From Paludibacteraceae bacterium (lineage in GTDB: Bacteria > Bacteroidota > Bacteroidia > Bacteroidales > Paludibacteraceae): 52,764 nt of DNA. The stretch spans positions 1 through 52,764 of the forward strand of contig JAFSTB010000013.1 in assembly GCA_017450685.1 (NCBI GenBank), written 5' to 3'. Made by a program: the position numbers and the translations under genes. The notes below the pieces were generated by a model. The model was not told the origin of the DNA, did not search any database, and was given only the letters and a program-made list of their open reading frames with translations. How positions within the stretch are numbered: position 1 is the first letter of the stretch; the number at the start of each line of letters is the position of its first letter. Shown one piece after another: positions 1 through 8,661 of the stretch.

Positions 1-300
1 GTATATGCGTACATGCGTGCGTACATTATTAAATATAGGGCATTAAAAAAGGGCTTCTTTGCCCCGTCCTAATCCGTCATGCGCACCACCTATGCCCATA
101 ATCCAAACTCAATCCAAATAACCAAGCCCAAAATCCACATAGAATCCACATATCCGCCGTTTCCGATACACATAAAATCCAAGTAAATGTACATTTCGTT
201 TTTCTGTACCTTTTTGCTCAAATCCTCTCTAATCCCTTATAAATAAAGGCTTTCCGCGATATTTTAGGGTGTCCGTTTTTGTACATTTCGTTTTACTGCC
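1..300. other. Non-coding edge with a direct repeat
   Basis: I find no convincing gene here. The stretch is AT-rich, with short reiterated ATCCA-type words between about 100 and 180. A 15-bp direct repeat (TGTACATTTCGTTTT) lies at 188-202 and 280-294. The second copy lies within the last codons of the truncated sensor gene that reads in from the right. No transposase or long inverted repeat is visible, so the origin of the repeat is unclear. Confidence 0.4.
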
Positions 301-885
301 CATACATACTCCTATCACTGTCGCTATCTGTGGTTGAATACCGTCCATTTGCGATAGCCTGTCTATCAGTCCTTGGTGTCGCAGTGTGGCAGGAGTTGAA
401 CCGGACAGACCTGCCACTTCCAATACCTGTATAGGCTCTTCTTTCTCTGCTTGCAAGTCGATAAGCCATTCAGCCATCATCTGTCCCACGAGGTAGTTGT
501 CGCCACCTATGAACGCTGTCCAGTCATCGCCTGACACGCGGCGGTCTGCCACTATAACTGGTATGCCGGCACGGTAAGCACGAGTAACGGCAGGCTTGAC
601 CTCCTCCGCCTCATTAGGACTCACAATAAGTAAGTCCACTCTTTCGCTGATGAAACTGTCTATTTGTGCACATTGCAGTTCGTTGCTGCCGTATGCAATG
701 CGGTGTGTGATACTCATCTCAGGATGCAACAGCAACTCGCGTTCCATCTCAGCGTTCATCTTCTCTCGCCATGCGTCATCCAAACACTGACTCACACCAA
801 TCAGATAATGAGGCTGACGGGAAGTGCAACACGTGATAAGAAAAAGTGAGAATAGTAGGTATATGGTGGTAATGATGTTTCTCAT
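229..885 (-). pseudogene. Truncated periplasmic sugar-binding sensor fragment
   Basis: The ORF encodes 218 residues. It starts with a lipoprotein-like signal (hydrophobic stretch, then TCC at residues 18-20) followed by the first lobe of a periplasmic-binding-protein (LacI/ribose-binding) fold, including the LLIVSPNEAE and PVIVADRR segments. In Bacteroidales this fold, with a similar start, forms the sensor domain of hybrid two-component regulators of polysaccharide loci, which run to roughly 900 residues or more. Here similarity seems to stop near residue 190 and the last 25-30 residues look like read-through of non-coding DNA. No second lobe, histidine kinase or DNA-binding domain follows. 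It sits 23 bp after the GH53 gene in the same direction, as expected for a decayed galactan-utilisation locus. A free-standing binding protein is possible but it would lack half its fold. Confidence 0.6.
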
Positions 886-908
886 GATGCAACATTTTTA
901 TTAGTGTC

Positions 909-1973
909 TTATTTGCCGAAAAGCAATAGTGCCGGCGCCGGCTGACCGTATGGTGTGAAAGCACCGCTGCTTGGGGCTTTGAGTGAGAATGTGCACTTAT
1001 GTCCTTCACTCCAAGTGCCGTCTTCTTGCAGCAGACGACAACCCCAACCTCCATATACTTGTGGTTCCCAATAGAATACGCCGGTACAACCTTTTGCTTT
1101 TTTCATCTTCTGCAGCAGGTCTGCCATCACCTTTTCTGCACGCTCTTCGTCCCACGACGGATAACCGGCTTCCACTAACATTACAGGTACGCCAAAGGCT
1201 TTGTGCATCTTGCTTATGTACCTGGCTGCTTTGGTGTTATCCTCTTCCCACTTGTCCCAATCAGGGTAGAGCGACAGACCTATCATATCGAACTTGGCTC
1301 CATAACGGCGCATGGCTTTGTAGTACCATGTGTTGTCTATCTGTGCCTTGTCGTGGTGGATAATAACGTAGGTTTCAGGCATCACTTTTTTCACTGCCTC
1401 ATAGCCTGCATTACTCAAGGCTATGTAGTTCAGATATCGCTCTTTGTCAGGCTTGTCCCAATCTATATGTCCGTCGTTCCACAGCATACCAGATGTCGTC
1501 TCATTGCCAACCTGCACCCACTTGACCTCTATGCCTGCGTCTTTGACGGCCTGAAGAACGTCAATGGTGTGGGTAGCCACTGCTTGTTTGAGTTCGTCGA
1601 AACTAAGGTTTTTCCATGCATCGGGTTTGGCTTGTTTACCCGGGTCAGCGAAATTGTCGCTATAATGAAAATCAAGCATGATATCCAAACCGTGTTCATG
1701 TGCACGCTTGGCTTTCGTCAGCACATCGGCTTTGTCTGACCAACGACCATAGCCGTTTTCGGGATTAACCCATACGCGCAAGCGAACGGCTGTCATCCCT
1801 ATCTCTTGCATAAGTGCTAAGAGGTCGGTCTCAATGCCGGCATTGTTGTAGAACTTGACGCTGTCGGCTTCCATCTCTGTGCACCAACTGATGTCAGCAC
1901 CGGACGACCACTGTTGAGCATTGACAAGGAAGGGAAAGTGGGTAAGGATGAGAATGAGTAATAGTTTTTTCAT
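909..1973 (-). CDS. Arabinogalactan endo-beta-1,4-galactanase (GH53)
   Basis: Glycoside hydrolase family 53 cuts beta-1,4-galactan side chains of pectin. The start at 1973 is chosen because it begins with a classic signal peptide (MKKLLLILIL, cleavage near NAQ at residue 20); an upstream in-frame start at 2045 would add 24 residues before it. The 354-residue protein carries the clan GH-A catalytic pair: acid/base Glu158 in VQVGNET and nucleophile Glu268 in LVEAGYP. The protein should be exported to the periplasm or cell surface. It has no SusC/SusD pair beside it, only the truncated sugar sensor downstream. It lies at the end of a long leftward run, 62 bp after the UspA-like gene, with no obvious promoter of its own. 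The family call is firm; the exact substrate is inferred. Confidence 0.93.
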   Translation of the reverse strand: MKKLLLILILTHFPFLVNAQQWSSGADISWCTEMEADSVKFYNNAGIETDLLALMQEIGMTAVRLRVWVNPENGYGRWSDKADVLTKAKRAHEHGLDIMLDFHYSDNFADPGKQAKPDAWKNLSFDELKQAVATHTIDVLQAVKDAGIEVKWVQVGNETTSGMLWNDGHIDWDKPDKERYLNYIALSNAGYEAVKKVMPETYVIIHHDKAQIDNTWYYKAMRRYGAKFDMIGLSLYPDWDKWEEDNTKAARYISKMHKAFGVPVMLVEAGYPSWDEERAEKVMADLLQKMKKAKGCTGVFYWEPQVYGGWGCRLLQEDGTWSEGHKCTFSLKAPSSGAFTPYGQPAPALLLFGK

Positions 1974-2035
1974 AGGTAGGTGGTTTTGTGCGGTGGTAAT
2001 TATGAGGCGGTTAATGGTTAAAAAGAACTTGTCTT

Positions 2036-2599
2036 TTAATCGCAAAGGGAGAAGAGGTCGGCTCTTGGGTTGACGAGCATAACGGGTACTTGACTATGTC
2101 GGATAGCATATCGTTCGGGCGGACCGAAGATAATATCATCGATGCCGTATTCGCGGCTGGCGGTGAGTAGGAGCAGTTGGTGTTCAAACTCTTGTTGTCG
2201 TTCTATGCACTCGCGTGTGAGGTGGAAACTGTCGCTACTCGCTTCTAACTGTTGGTAGTGAAGGTCGGTGCCGGTGCGGGTGGCTACTGAGGTGATGTGT
2301 GAGATTATTTTCTGTGTATTGTTCTTGGCGTGTGAACCATAGTCGTGAGCCTGCAAAAGGAGAATATCGGCACCCGTCTTGCGCGCTAAATATGTGCATA
2401 TCTCGGCTTTATACACTTCCTCTTCAAGCATACTGACGGGTACCAGTATGCGCTCTATCTCGCTCACCTGCTGCATGTCAGGAGTGATAAAAACGTATGG
2501 TCGGCGTTCATCGCGACAGGCGGTGAGGTGGTGTTGTATTTCGCGCCGTGAGTTGTCGCAGCGCACACACATAATATCTTCGTTATCGTCCCAAATCAT
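2036..2599 (-). CDS. UspA-like universal stress domain protein
   Basis: A protein of about 187 residues. The centre (ILVPVSMLEEE, then a helix ending TGADILLLQAH) and the C-terminal end (FGPPERYAIRHSQVPVMLVNP) resemble the first strand and the nucleotide-loop/last strand of UspA-type domains. The glycine-rich ATP-binding motif is not clearly complete. The start is uncertain: an ORF opens at 2644, but its first residues are encoded by a GGAATGAGG-type repeat, so the ATG at 2599 is preferred. A cytosolic stress-related or nucleotide-sensing role is inferred only from fold-like features. It follows engB and precedes the GH53 gene in the same direction. Confidence 0.6.
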   Translation of the reverse strand: MIWDDNEDIMCVRCDNSRREIQHHLTACRDERRPYVFITPDMQQVSEIERILVPVSMLEEEVYKAEICTYLARKTGADILLLQAHDYGSHAKNNTQKIISHITSVATRTGTDLHYQQLEASSDSFHLTRECIERQQEFEHQLLLLTASREYGIDDIIFGPPERYAIRHSQVPVMLVNPRADLFSLCD

Positions 2600-2610
2600 A
2601 TAATATATAT

Positions 2611-2668
2611 CACTAATGTAAATTCCTAACTCCTCATTCCTCATTCCTCATTCCTAACTCCTCATTAA
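2611..2668. repeat. GGAATGAGG-type reiterated repeat
   Basis: Read on the minus strand this is a run of related 7-8 bp words (GGAATGAGG, GGAGTTAGG) repeated about six times. It spans the engB stop and the upstream part of the next gene. It gives engB a C-terminal tail and creates a spurious N-terminus on the next ORF. A sibling of the same word type lies at 34056-34127 inside the ribosomal cluster. Confidence 0.7.
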
Positions 2669-3245
2669 CCTTCTCAATGTATGCCACTAATTCGTCTCTT
2701 CCTTCCCCTTTGTCTGCTGAGGTGAGGAAGCAGGGGGGCAACTCTTCCCACGTTTGCAGCAGTGTCTGTTGGTAGTGGTCGATGTTTTGTTTGAGTTTGC
2801 CGCGTGTCAGTTTGTCTGTTTTGGTGAAGACGATAGCGAACGGCACTTCATTTTCTCCGAGCCATTGGATGAAGTCAAGGTCGATGGGTTGTGGCTCCAA
2901 ACGGCTGTCAATCAGTACGAACAGACTTACTAATGGTTCGCGCAGTAAGCAGTAACGCTCTATCATTCGTTTGAGGGCTTCGCGCTGTTTCTGTCCGGCT
3001 TGCGCAAAACCGTAACCGGGCAAGTCCACCAAATGCCATTTCTCGTTAATGAGGAAATGGTTGATAAGCAGTGTCTTGCCGGGTTTCTGACTGGTCTTTG
3101 CAAGGTGTGGCTGCCTGCATAGCATGTTGATAAGACTTGACTTACCTACATTACTTCTGCCTATGAAGGCATATTCGGGCAGCGTACTTTTGGGGCATTG
3201 TGCCACGTCAGGCGAGGAGGTAACAAAACTGGCGGTGGTAATCAT
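2634..3245 (-). CDS. engB: Ribosome biogenesis GTPase EngB (YsxC/YihA)
   Basis: A 203-residue TRAFAC GTPase needed for assembly of the large ribosomal subunit. All G motifs are visible: P-loop GRSNVGKS (29-36), the G2 region QKPGKT, DLPGYG (74-79), TKTD (141-144) and TSA (175-177). The ATG at 3245 overlaps the cstA stop in an ATGA junction and gives the usual family length; the longer ORF that opens at 3347 runs inside cstA. The last residues (ELGMRNEE) come from the GGAATGAGG-type repeat and look like a recent extension. It is translationally coupled to cstA and coaE in a tight leftward operon. Confidence 0.95.
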   Translation of the reverse strand: MITTASFVTSSPDVAQCPKSTLPEYAFIGRSNVGKSSLINMLCRQPHLAKTSQKPGKTLLINHFLINEKWHLVDLPGYGFAQAGQKQREALKRMIERYCLLREPLVSLFVLIDSRLEPQPIDLDFIQWLGENEVPFAIVFTKTDKLTRGKLKQNIDHYQQTLLQTWEELPPCFLTSADKGEGRDELVAYIEKVNEELGMRNEE

Positions 3246-4756
3246 TGTTTGAGTCTGTTTGGTTGTTGTTTCTTTGCCCAAAGGCAGAATAAGCACATAG
3301 CACCTATGGTTACAGCCGCTGCTATAAGGTAAGCCCATAGGCTCCAACCCTTGGCTGCAAACTTAAACCCTTCGGGTGCAATAAAGATATAACTGACACT
3401 GACCATCGTCATAAACAAGGCAGGGATGAGCGAGATAAGATACCCGTATGTCATCTTTCCTGAACTAATGCCTTGTTTGAAAAGGAAGACTGTTCCTGCC
3501 CATAGAGTGAAGACGGCAAGTGTCTGGTTGGTCCAAGCAAAATACCGCCATACGATATTGAAATCGACGAACACCATACAGAAGACAGCCACGAAAAGCG
3601 GCAAGGCTATAGACAAGCGTTTGATTATCTGTCGTTGGTCTAATTTCATAAAGTCGGCAACGATAAGTCTGGCAGAGCGCAGTGCAGTGTCGCCGCTTGT
3701 TATAGGAGCGGCTATCACGCCTATGATAGCCAACAGTCCGCCCACCGTTCCAAGCCATGAACGGCTTACTCTGTCCACCACTAACGCGGCTATGTTCTCA
3801 CCCTTATGTTCGGCGGCAAAAGCCTGCAAACCGTCTATTCCGTATAGTCCTTGTTCGGGGTCGGCGAAGAAAGTGCCGGCTGCTGCTGCCCATATAAGGG
3901 CTAAGATACCTTCTGCCACCATCGCTCCATAGAAGATACGTCTGCCCTGTTTCTCACTCGTCACGCAACGCGCCATCAGTGGCGACTGTGTGCCGTGAAA
4001 ACCGCTGATGGCACCACATGCTATACTGACGAACATCATCGGGAAAAGAGGCAAACCGTTGGTCTGACGATTATGCAAACCGTCGGTCAGTTCGGGCATC
4101 TCGCCGCTGTGCCAACCAAGCATAACTACCATAATACCGAAGCCCATAAAAAGCAGTACGGCACCAAAAAGCGGGTAGAAGCGACCTATGAGTTTGTCCA
4201 CCGGCAGAATGGTGGCAAACACATAATAGGCAAAGATAATCAGTACCCAAACCAGTGGCATAGTACTGCTGCCTAATGTCAGCGACGGTAATGCTTTGAG
4301 TCCTTGAAGTAAGGTGGCAGGACCGCTTAAGAAAGTGGTAGTGAGCAAGATAAGTAGCACAAGCGACAGTATGCGCATAAAGAGTTTAACTCCGCTTCCC
4401 AATTCCTCGCCTATTATATCAGGCAACGAAACGCCGCCTTTACGAACCGACATCATTCCGCTCAAATAGTCGTGAACGCCACCGGCGAAGATGGTTCCGA
4501 ACACTATCCATAGGAAGGCAGCCGGACCAAAGAAAATGCCCATGATAGCGCCGAAGATAGGTCCTAAACCGGCGATGTTGAGAAACTGAACCAGAAAGAT
4601 ACGCCAGCCGCTCATAGGCACATAATCAACGCCGTCGGTTTTACTCAATGCAGGTGTCGCACGATGTTCGTCTATGCCGAACACACGCTCCACCAATGCA
4701 CCATACAATACATAGCCCAACACAAGAGCAATAAGGGAAAGAATAAAGGTTATCAT
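3242..4756 (-). CDS. cstA: CstA family transporter (short form)
   Basis: An inner-membrane carbon-starvation protein of 504 residues with a dozen or more predicted membrane helices. It starts [15 protein letters not shown] and contains the conserved [21 protein letters not shown] and SGFHGTQSP stretches. Family members import peptides or pyruvate; which one applies here cannot be read from sequence. The length fits the shorter CstA form common in Bacteroidota rather than the roughly 700-residue enterobacterial protein. It overlaps coaE upstream and engB downstream through ATGA junctions, so the three are probably translated as a coupled set. Confidence 0.92.
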   Translation of the reverse strand: MITFILSLIALVLGYVLYGALVERVFGIDEHRATPALSKTDGVDYVPMSGWRIFLVQFLNIAGLGPIFGAIMGIFFGPAAFLWIVFGTIFAGGVHDYLSGMMSVRKGGVSLPDIIGEELGSGVKLFMRILSLVLLILLTTTFLSGPATLLQGLKALPSLTLGSSTMPLVWVLIIFAYYVFATILPVDKLIGRFYPLFGAVLLFMGFGIMVVMLGWHSGEMPELTDGLHNRQTNGLPLFPMMFVSIACGAISGFHGTQSPLMARCVTSEKQGRRIFYGAMVAEGILALIWAAAAGTFFADPEQGLYGIDGLQAFAAEHKGENIAALVVDRVSRSWLGTVGGLLAIIGVIAAPITSGDTALRSARLIVADFMKLDQRQIIKRLSIALPLFVAVFCMVFVDFNIVWRYFAWTNQTLAVFTLWAGTVFLFKQGISSGKMTYGYLISLIPALFMTMVSVSYIFIAPEGFKFAAKGWSLWAYLIAAAVTIGAMCLFCLWAKKQQPNRLKQ

Positions 4757-5337
4757 AGTTTTCCTAATATGTTGTTTATCTGTCTATAAGCCGTAGTGGC
4801 AAGTTCTTGAAGCGATTGGCTGCCGTCGTTAGTGATTATTATGTCGGCTCTTTGTGCCATCTCTTCGTCGCTTAACTGTTTGGCAATCCGTGCTTCTATC
4901 TGTTCGCGACAGATGTTGTCACGTGCCATAGCTCTTGCTATGCGTAACTCCAAAGGGGCAATGACGGCGATGGTGATGTCGCATATCCGGCTTATGGCGG
5001 GTGTGGTGAAGAGCAATGCGGTCTCCACTATCAACATAGAGCATCGCTTTGAGCGTATATCTTCAGCCACCGCCGGATGCACTATGGCGTTCATCTGCTC
5101 AAGTCTGTGTGCATCAGCGAACAACCGTCGGGCTGCCACTGACGTGAGGTAGGTGTCACCATCGAACACATCGCTGCCAAGCAGCGACTCCACTCGTTGC
5201 TTTACCTGCTTGTCCTCCGTTATTATCCGTTTGGCGGCACTGTCGGTGTCATACACACAACAACCGAAAAGACTACTCATCGTCCGCACCAATGCCGATT
5301 TGCCACTGCCTATGCCACCTGTAACACCTATTATCAT
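4753..5337 (-). CDS. coaE: Dephospho-CoA kinase
   Basis: Catalyses the last step of coenzyme A synthesis, ATP-dependent phosphorylation of dephospho-CoA. The 194-residue protein begins with the P-loop motif GGIGSGKS (7-14), followed by the YDTDSAAKR region and the HPAV motif typical of CoaE, and ends at the usual family length. It begins 2 bp after the MBOAT acyltransferase stop and overlaps cstA by an ATGA junction. The adjacency to an acetyltransfer system that ultimately draws on acetyl-CoA is suggestive, but coaE is a housekeeping gene. Confidence 0.95.
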   Translation of the reverse strand: MIIGVTGGIGSGKSALVRTMSSLFGCCVYDTDSAAKRIITEDKQVKQRVESLLGSDVFDGDTYLTSVAARRLFADAHRLEQMNAIVHPAVAEDIRSKRCSMLIVETALLFTTPAISRICDITIAVIAPLELRIARAMARDNICREQIEARIAKQLSDEEMAQRADIIITNDGSQSLQELATTAYRQINNILGKL

Positions 5338-5339
5338 AC

Positions 5340-7145
5340 TCAGAATTGGAAATAGATAAACGGCTGACTATCAGCGGATGTGAACTGATAGATGACCACC
5401 ACGGTTATTATTACAATTATCGCCATCAGCCATAACGGCAGTCGCGCAAACATAAGTCTGTACCAACGCTTGAAGCGGTCTGGCAACCAGTGAATAAGCA
5501 TTCCTAAAATAAACAGCAGTGCCACCGTTCTATACTCCCATAGAAATGGTACAATGATATTATTATCCCAAGCACCGCCTATCTGCTGCAACATATTCTT
5601 TGCCGTTTGCCACGCCACTTGGTTGGCTGTTGCAGGATCCAGATTTGAACCCGAACGGAAGAACAGACGAGTGAAAGTGATAAAGACAAAAGTGAGTCCT
5701 ATCGACCAAGCACTGCCTATGTTTTGACTTATAGTGTTGCTCTTTATAGGTAGCGATTGCCATAGGTATTGCAGCAGGTAGCCACACCAAACGACTAAAC
5801 CGAAGATATTGAATACGTGCAGTGTGGCAGACGGATAAGTCCATTCTGTTGCCCAACCGCTTATCACAATGGCAGTGAGACAATAAAAGCGCAAATGACG
5901 ATTGCTGTAACGCCATAACTTGTTCAGTATCATACCTATACCGTTCAGTCCGCCCCAGATGAGGAAGTTCCAACTCGCACCGTGCCATAGTCCGCCTATG
6001 AGCATAGTGATAAAAGAGTTGAGGTTGGCATACATCAGTTTGCGGTGGTTGGGGTTGAGCCACGCCACCATAGCTACTACAGCGGCTATGGTCAGTATGA
6101 CGGCAGCCGTTATCCACGACCTGCTGAGCCAAGTGCCAACCAGTGCTATCAGACTGATACTAAGCCAAGTACCAACTGTGGCATTGCGATTGCCGCCAAG
6201 AGGTATATAGACGTATGTCTTAAGCCAACGGGATAAGGATATATGCCATCTGCGCCAAAACTCCTGTGGGTTGTGAGCCTTGTAGGGAGAGTGGAAATTC
6301 TCGGGCAGGTAAAAACCGAAAAGCAATGCCACACCAATGGCTATATCCGTGTAGCCGGAGAAGTCGGCATACACCTGAAGCGAGTAGGCAAAAAGAGAAA
6401 AGAGATTTTCAAAGCCGCTGAATAGTAGCGGGTTATCGAAAACGCGGTCAATGAGATGAGTGGCAAGATAATCGCTCAACACCACTTTCTTTGCCAGTCC
6501 GTTCAGTATCCAGAAAACGGCGTAGCCGAACTGTCGGCGGCTTAACGCAAATGGCCGGTATAACTGCGGCACGAACTCCGAAGCACGAACAATAGGACCT
6601 GCCACCAACTGAGGGAAGAAGGATACATAAAACCCAAAATCCAAGATGTTGCTCACCGGCTGAATACGACGGCTATAGATGTCCGAAACATAAGAGATGA
6701 CCTGAAATGTGTAGAAACTGATGCCCACCGGCAAAATAATGGTCTCGGCTATTGATAAGTGAGTCGCAAACAACTGATTGATAACGTCTATACTGAAATA
6801 CGCATATTTGAAATACCCCAGTAGAAGCAGATCAATCACTATACTCAGGATGAGCCACAAGCGTTGCAGATGTCGTCTCCCGCTTTCGGCGGCACGATGG
6901 ATGGCAAGAGCAAAGAGCCAGTTGCTGAACGTGAGAAAAAGCAGTAAGAGAAGGAAGGCACCGCTCGTCTTGTAGTAGAAAAACCAACTGACAAGAAGCA
7001 GATACACATTTCTGGTGTGCAGGCGTGAAGACGAGATGAGCGCAAAAAGAGCATATACACATACCAAAAACACCCAAAAATAAGTTTGGGTGAAGAGCAG
7101 CGGATGGTGGCTGTCAAAAGAGAATATGTGTTGTATCAACTCCAT
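5340..7145 (-). CDS. MBOAT family O-acyltransferase (AlgI-like)
   Basis: A polytopic membrane O-acyltransferase that probably moves acetyl groups across the membrane for polysaccharide O-acetylation. Key motifs, numbered from the ATG at 7145 (601 residues): YADFSGYTD (259-267), FWRRWHISLSRWL (296-308, His301) and GGLWHGASWNF with the invariant His388. A roughly 50-residue segment, including a likely membrane helix, sits between PLGGNR and the catalytic His. The start is ambiguous because the preceding DNA is a 15-bp tandem repeat that supplies in-frame ATGs at 7160 and 7145 within the 3' end of the upstream SGNH gene; the most downstream one is chosen. The partner SGNH hydrolase overlaps it, the usual pairing for acetyl transfer. 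Confidence 0.9.
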   Translation of the reverse strand: MELIQHIFSFDSHHPLLFTQTYFWVFLVCVYALFALISSSRLHTRNVYLLLVSWFFYYKTSGAFLLLLLFLTFSNWLFALAIHRAAESGRRHLQRLWLILSIVIDLLLLGYFKYAYFSIDVINQLFATHLSIAETIILPVGISFYTFQVISYVSDIYSRRIQPVSNILDFGFYVSFFPQLVAGPIVRASEFVPQLYRPFALSRRQFGYAVFWILNGLAKKVVLSDYLATHLIDRVFDNPLLFSGFENLFSLFAYSLQVYADFSGYTDIAIGVALLFGFYLPENFHSPYKAHNPQEFWRRWHISLSRWLKTYVYIPLGGNRNATVGTWLSISLIALVGTWLSRSWITAAVILTIAAVVAMVAWLNPNHRKLMYANLNSFITMLIGGLWHGASWNFLIWGGLNGIGMILNKLWRYSNRHLRFYCLTAIVISGWATEWTYPSATLHVFNIFGLVVWCGYLLQYLWQSLPIKSNTISQNIGSAWSIGLTFVFITFTRLFFRSGSNLDPATANQVAWQTAKNMLQQIGGAWDNNIIVPFLWEYRTVALLFILGMLIHWLPDRFKRWYRLMFARLPLWLMAIIVIITVVVIYQFTSADSQPFIYFQF

Positions 7146-8640
7146 TAGTATCAACTCCATTAGTATCAACTCTATTAGTATCAACTCTGTTTGTATCAAC
7201 TCTGTTAGTATCAACTATGAGTGAATCAATGTCGTTTGTATCTGTTGGTATGGTGTCAGCCGTTGTTGCTGTTATACCGTTGAGTAGCCATTGCGCAAGG
7301 TCGTCACCGGCTTTGTTGGCTCCTTTGCGGGTGAAATGTACACCATCTTTGCCTGCCAAACCGCTTTGTATCCAGCGTTGCATTCCACCTCTACCACCCA
7401 TCGCTTCGTACAAACTGTAATAGGCAACACCCTCTGAATGAGCCATTTGACGCAAATGCTTGTCCATCGTTGGCAGGATAGGGTAGGATATTAGATTGCC
7501 GTCTTTGCGTGTGAGCATATCGCTTGGACCAACAAACAGAATGTCGGCTTGAGGGGCTATGCGGCGAAAATAGCGAATCTGTTTGCGAAGTCGCTCACAA
7601 TAACTGTCCACCGACTTCTTTCCCATCGTATAGGGCATCACATTACCACCATATTGCAAGATGATAAGAGATGTGTTAGTGGTTGAAAAATAGTCCTTTA
7701 GACGGTCGGGAGAGATAGAAGTGAAGATAGTACCCGCACAACCACGCATAGGTATATTATCCACTATAACGCCTTTTTCCGTTTCAAGTGATACACCGTA
7801 GATGTCACCTTTATGTTGCAAGGGTAAGGTGTAATATCTTGTCGGCGCAGTCATCTCAATAATACTGTCTTGCTCGTAAAGAATACGTATGCGAGTAAAT
7901 GGTTCGGCTGTTGGACGTACTGATAATAAGAGTGTTAAGTCTTCACTATGCCGACACTGACTATTATCCATCACCACCATCTGTGCTAATGGACCATACT
8001 GACCATTGCTGCGACGATAACGTTTAGGTCCGAATGCCATATAGCGCGCAAGACGTGACGACTGCGTTTGACGAGTGCTGTCTATATATAGCGACTGACT
8101 TACTGACAATGAACTGAGTGTGGTATAGACGGGTATCAATCCCACGCCACCACCGCCAAAGCGCGACTGCAACGCTTGTCGTATGTTGATAGTCATACGG
8201 TCACCCTCTATCTGCGAATCACCGTAATGAACAACGCGTACTGCCGTAGCGTCAGCACACGACAACGATCGATAAAAGCGCTGCAAATACTGATAAGGGG
8301 CATCTGTCGGTATCTCCGGCACTTTCGGCTTTACCGGCTTTTCCTGTATTTTCGGTGTTTCCGCTATCTCCTGTATTTTCGGTGTTTCCGCTATCTCCGA
8401 TGTGTCCGGTACTTCCGCTACTTCGGGCATTTTCGATACTTCCGGTTCTTCCTGTATTTCCGGTATCTCCGCTATTTCCGGCTCTAAGGTGTCTCTCGAA
8501 GGGTGGAGTATAGTTGTCACAGTAGGCATCGTCAGATGTGAAGCACCTATATGTACCCCGCGCGACGGAAAAAAATAACATACCATCACTATGCTCAATA
8601 ATGTCAAGCATAAGAAGAGCAGTATGTTGTGTTTTTTCAT
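7114..8640 (-). CDS. SGNH/GDSL-type hydrolase with repeat-rich linker and tail
   Basis: A 508-residue exported or membrane-anchored protein (hydrophobic helix about residues 6-24). Residues 53-111 form a Pro/Glu-rich linker, then comes an SGNH domain: block I GDSQ (140-143, Ser142), block III YGGN (330-333) and block V DGVH (432-435). It probably acts as the periplasmic acetyl-transfer or esterase partner of the MBOAT protein encoded next. The C-terminus (about 477-503) is a VDTNR/VDTNG pentapeptide repeat from 15-bp DNA units, which overlap the start of the MBOAT gene. The linker contains an exact 27-bp duplication at 8342-8395. The start at 8640 lies 21 bp after trkH. Confidence 0.88.
   Translation of the reverse strand: MKKHNILLFLCLTLLSIVMVCYFFPSRGVHIGASHLTMPTVTTILHPSRDTLEPEIAEIPEIQEEPEVSKMPEVAEVPDTSEIAETPKIQEIAETPKIQEKPVKPKVPEIPTDAPYQYLQRFYRSLSCADATAVRVVHYGDSQIEGDRMTINIRQALQSRFGGGGVGLIPVYTTLSSLSVSQSLYIDSTRQTQSSRLARYMAFGPKRYRRSNGQYGPLAQMVVMDNSQCRHSEDLTLLLSVRPTAEPFTRIRILYEQDSIIEMTAPTRYYTLPLQHKGDIYGVSLETEKGVIVDNIPMRGCAGTIFTSISPDRLKDYFSTTNTSLIILQYGGNVMPYTMGKKSVDSYCERLRKQIRYFRRIAPQADILFVGPSDMLTRKDGNLISYPILPTMDKHLRQMAHSEGVAYYSLYEAMGGRGGMQRWIQSGLAGKDGVHFTRKGANKAGDDLAQWLLNGITATTADTIPTDTNDIDSLIVDTNRVDTNRVDTNRVDTNGVDTNGVDTTHILF
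7131..7215. repeat. 15-bp tandem repeat array (6 units)
   Basis: Six units of 15 bp, each containing GTTGATACNA on the minus strand, with ATCAAC on the plus strand recurring at 7135, 7150, 7165, 7180, 7195 and 7210. In the SGNH frame each unit reads VDTNR or VDTNG; in the MBOAT frame it reads ELIxx, with ATG in the units ending AATGGA. Confidence 0.92.
8342..8395. repeat. Exact 27-bp direct duplication in SGNH linker
   Basis: Two identical 27-bp copies lie back to back (8342-8368 and 8369-8395). They encode a duplicated EIAETPKIQ segment of the Pro/Glu-rich linker. The duplication is in frame, so it changes linker length only. Confidence 0.9.
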
Positions 8641-8661
8641 CTTACGAAAGTGATGATTATT

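Noticed and set aside
1..300. End of an insertion sequence at the window edge
   Set aside because: There is a direct repeat but no transposase fragment, terminal inverted repeat or target duplication that I can recognise.
7131..7215. Regular repeats resembling a small CRISPR array
   Set aside because: The period is 15 bp with no spacers, both frames are coding, and there are no cas genes. It is an in-gene tandem repeat.
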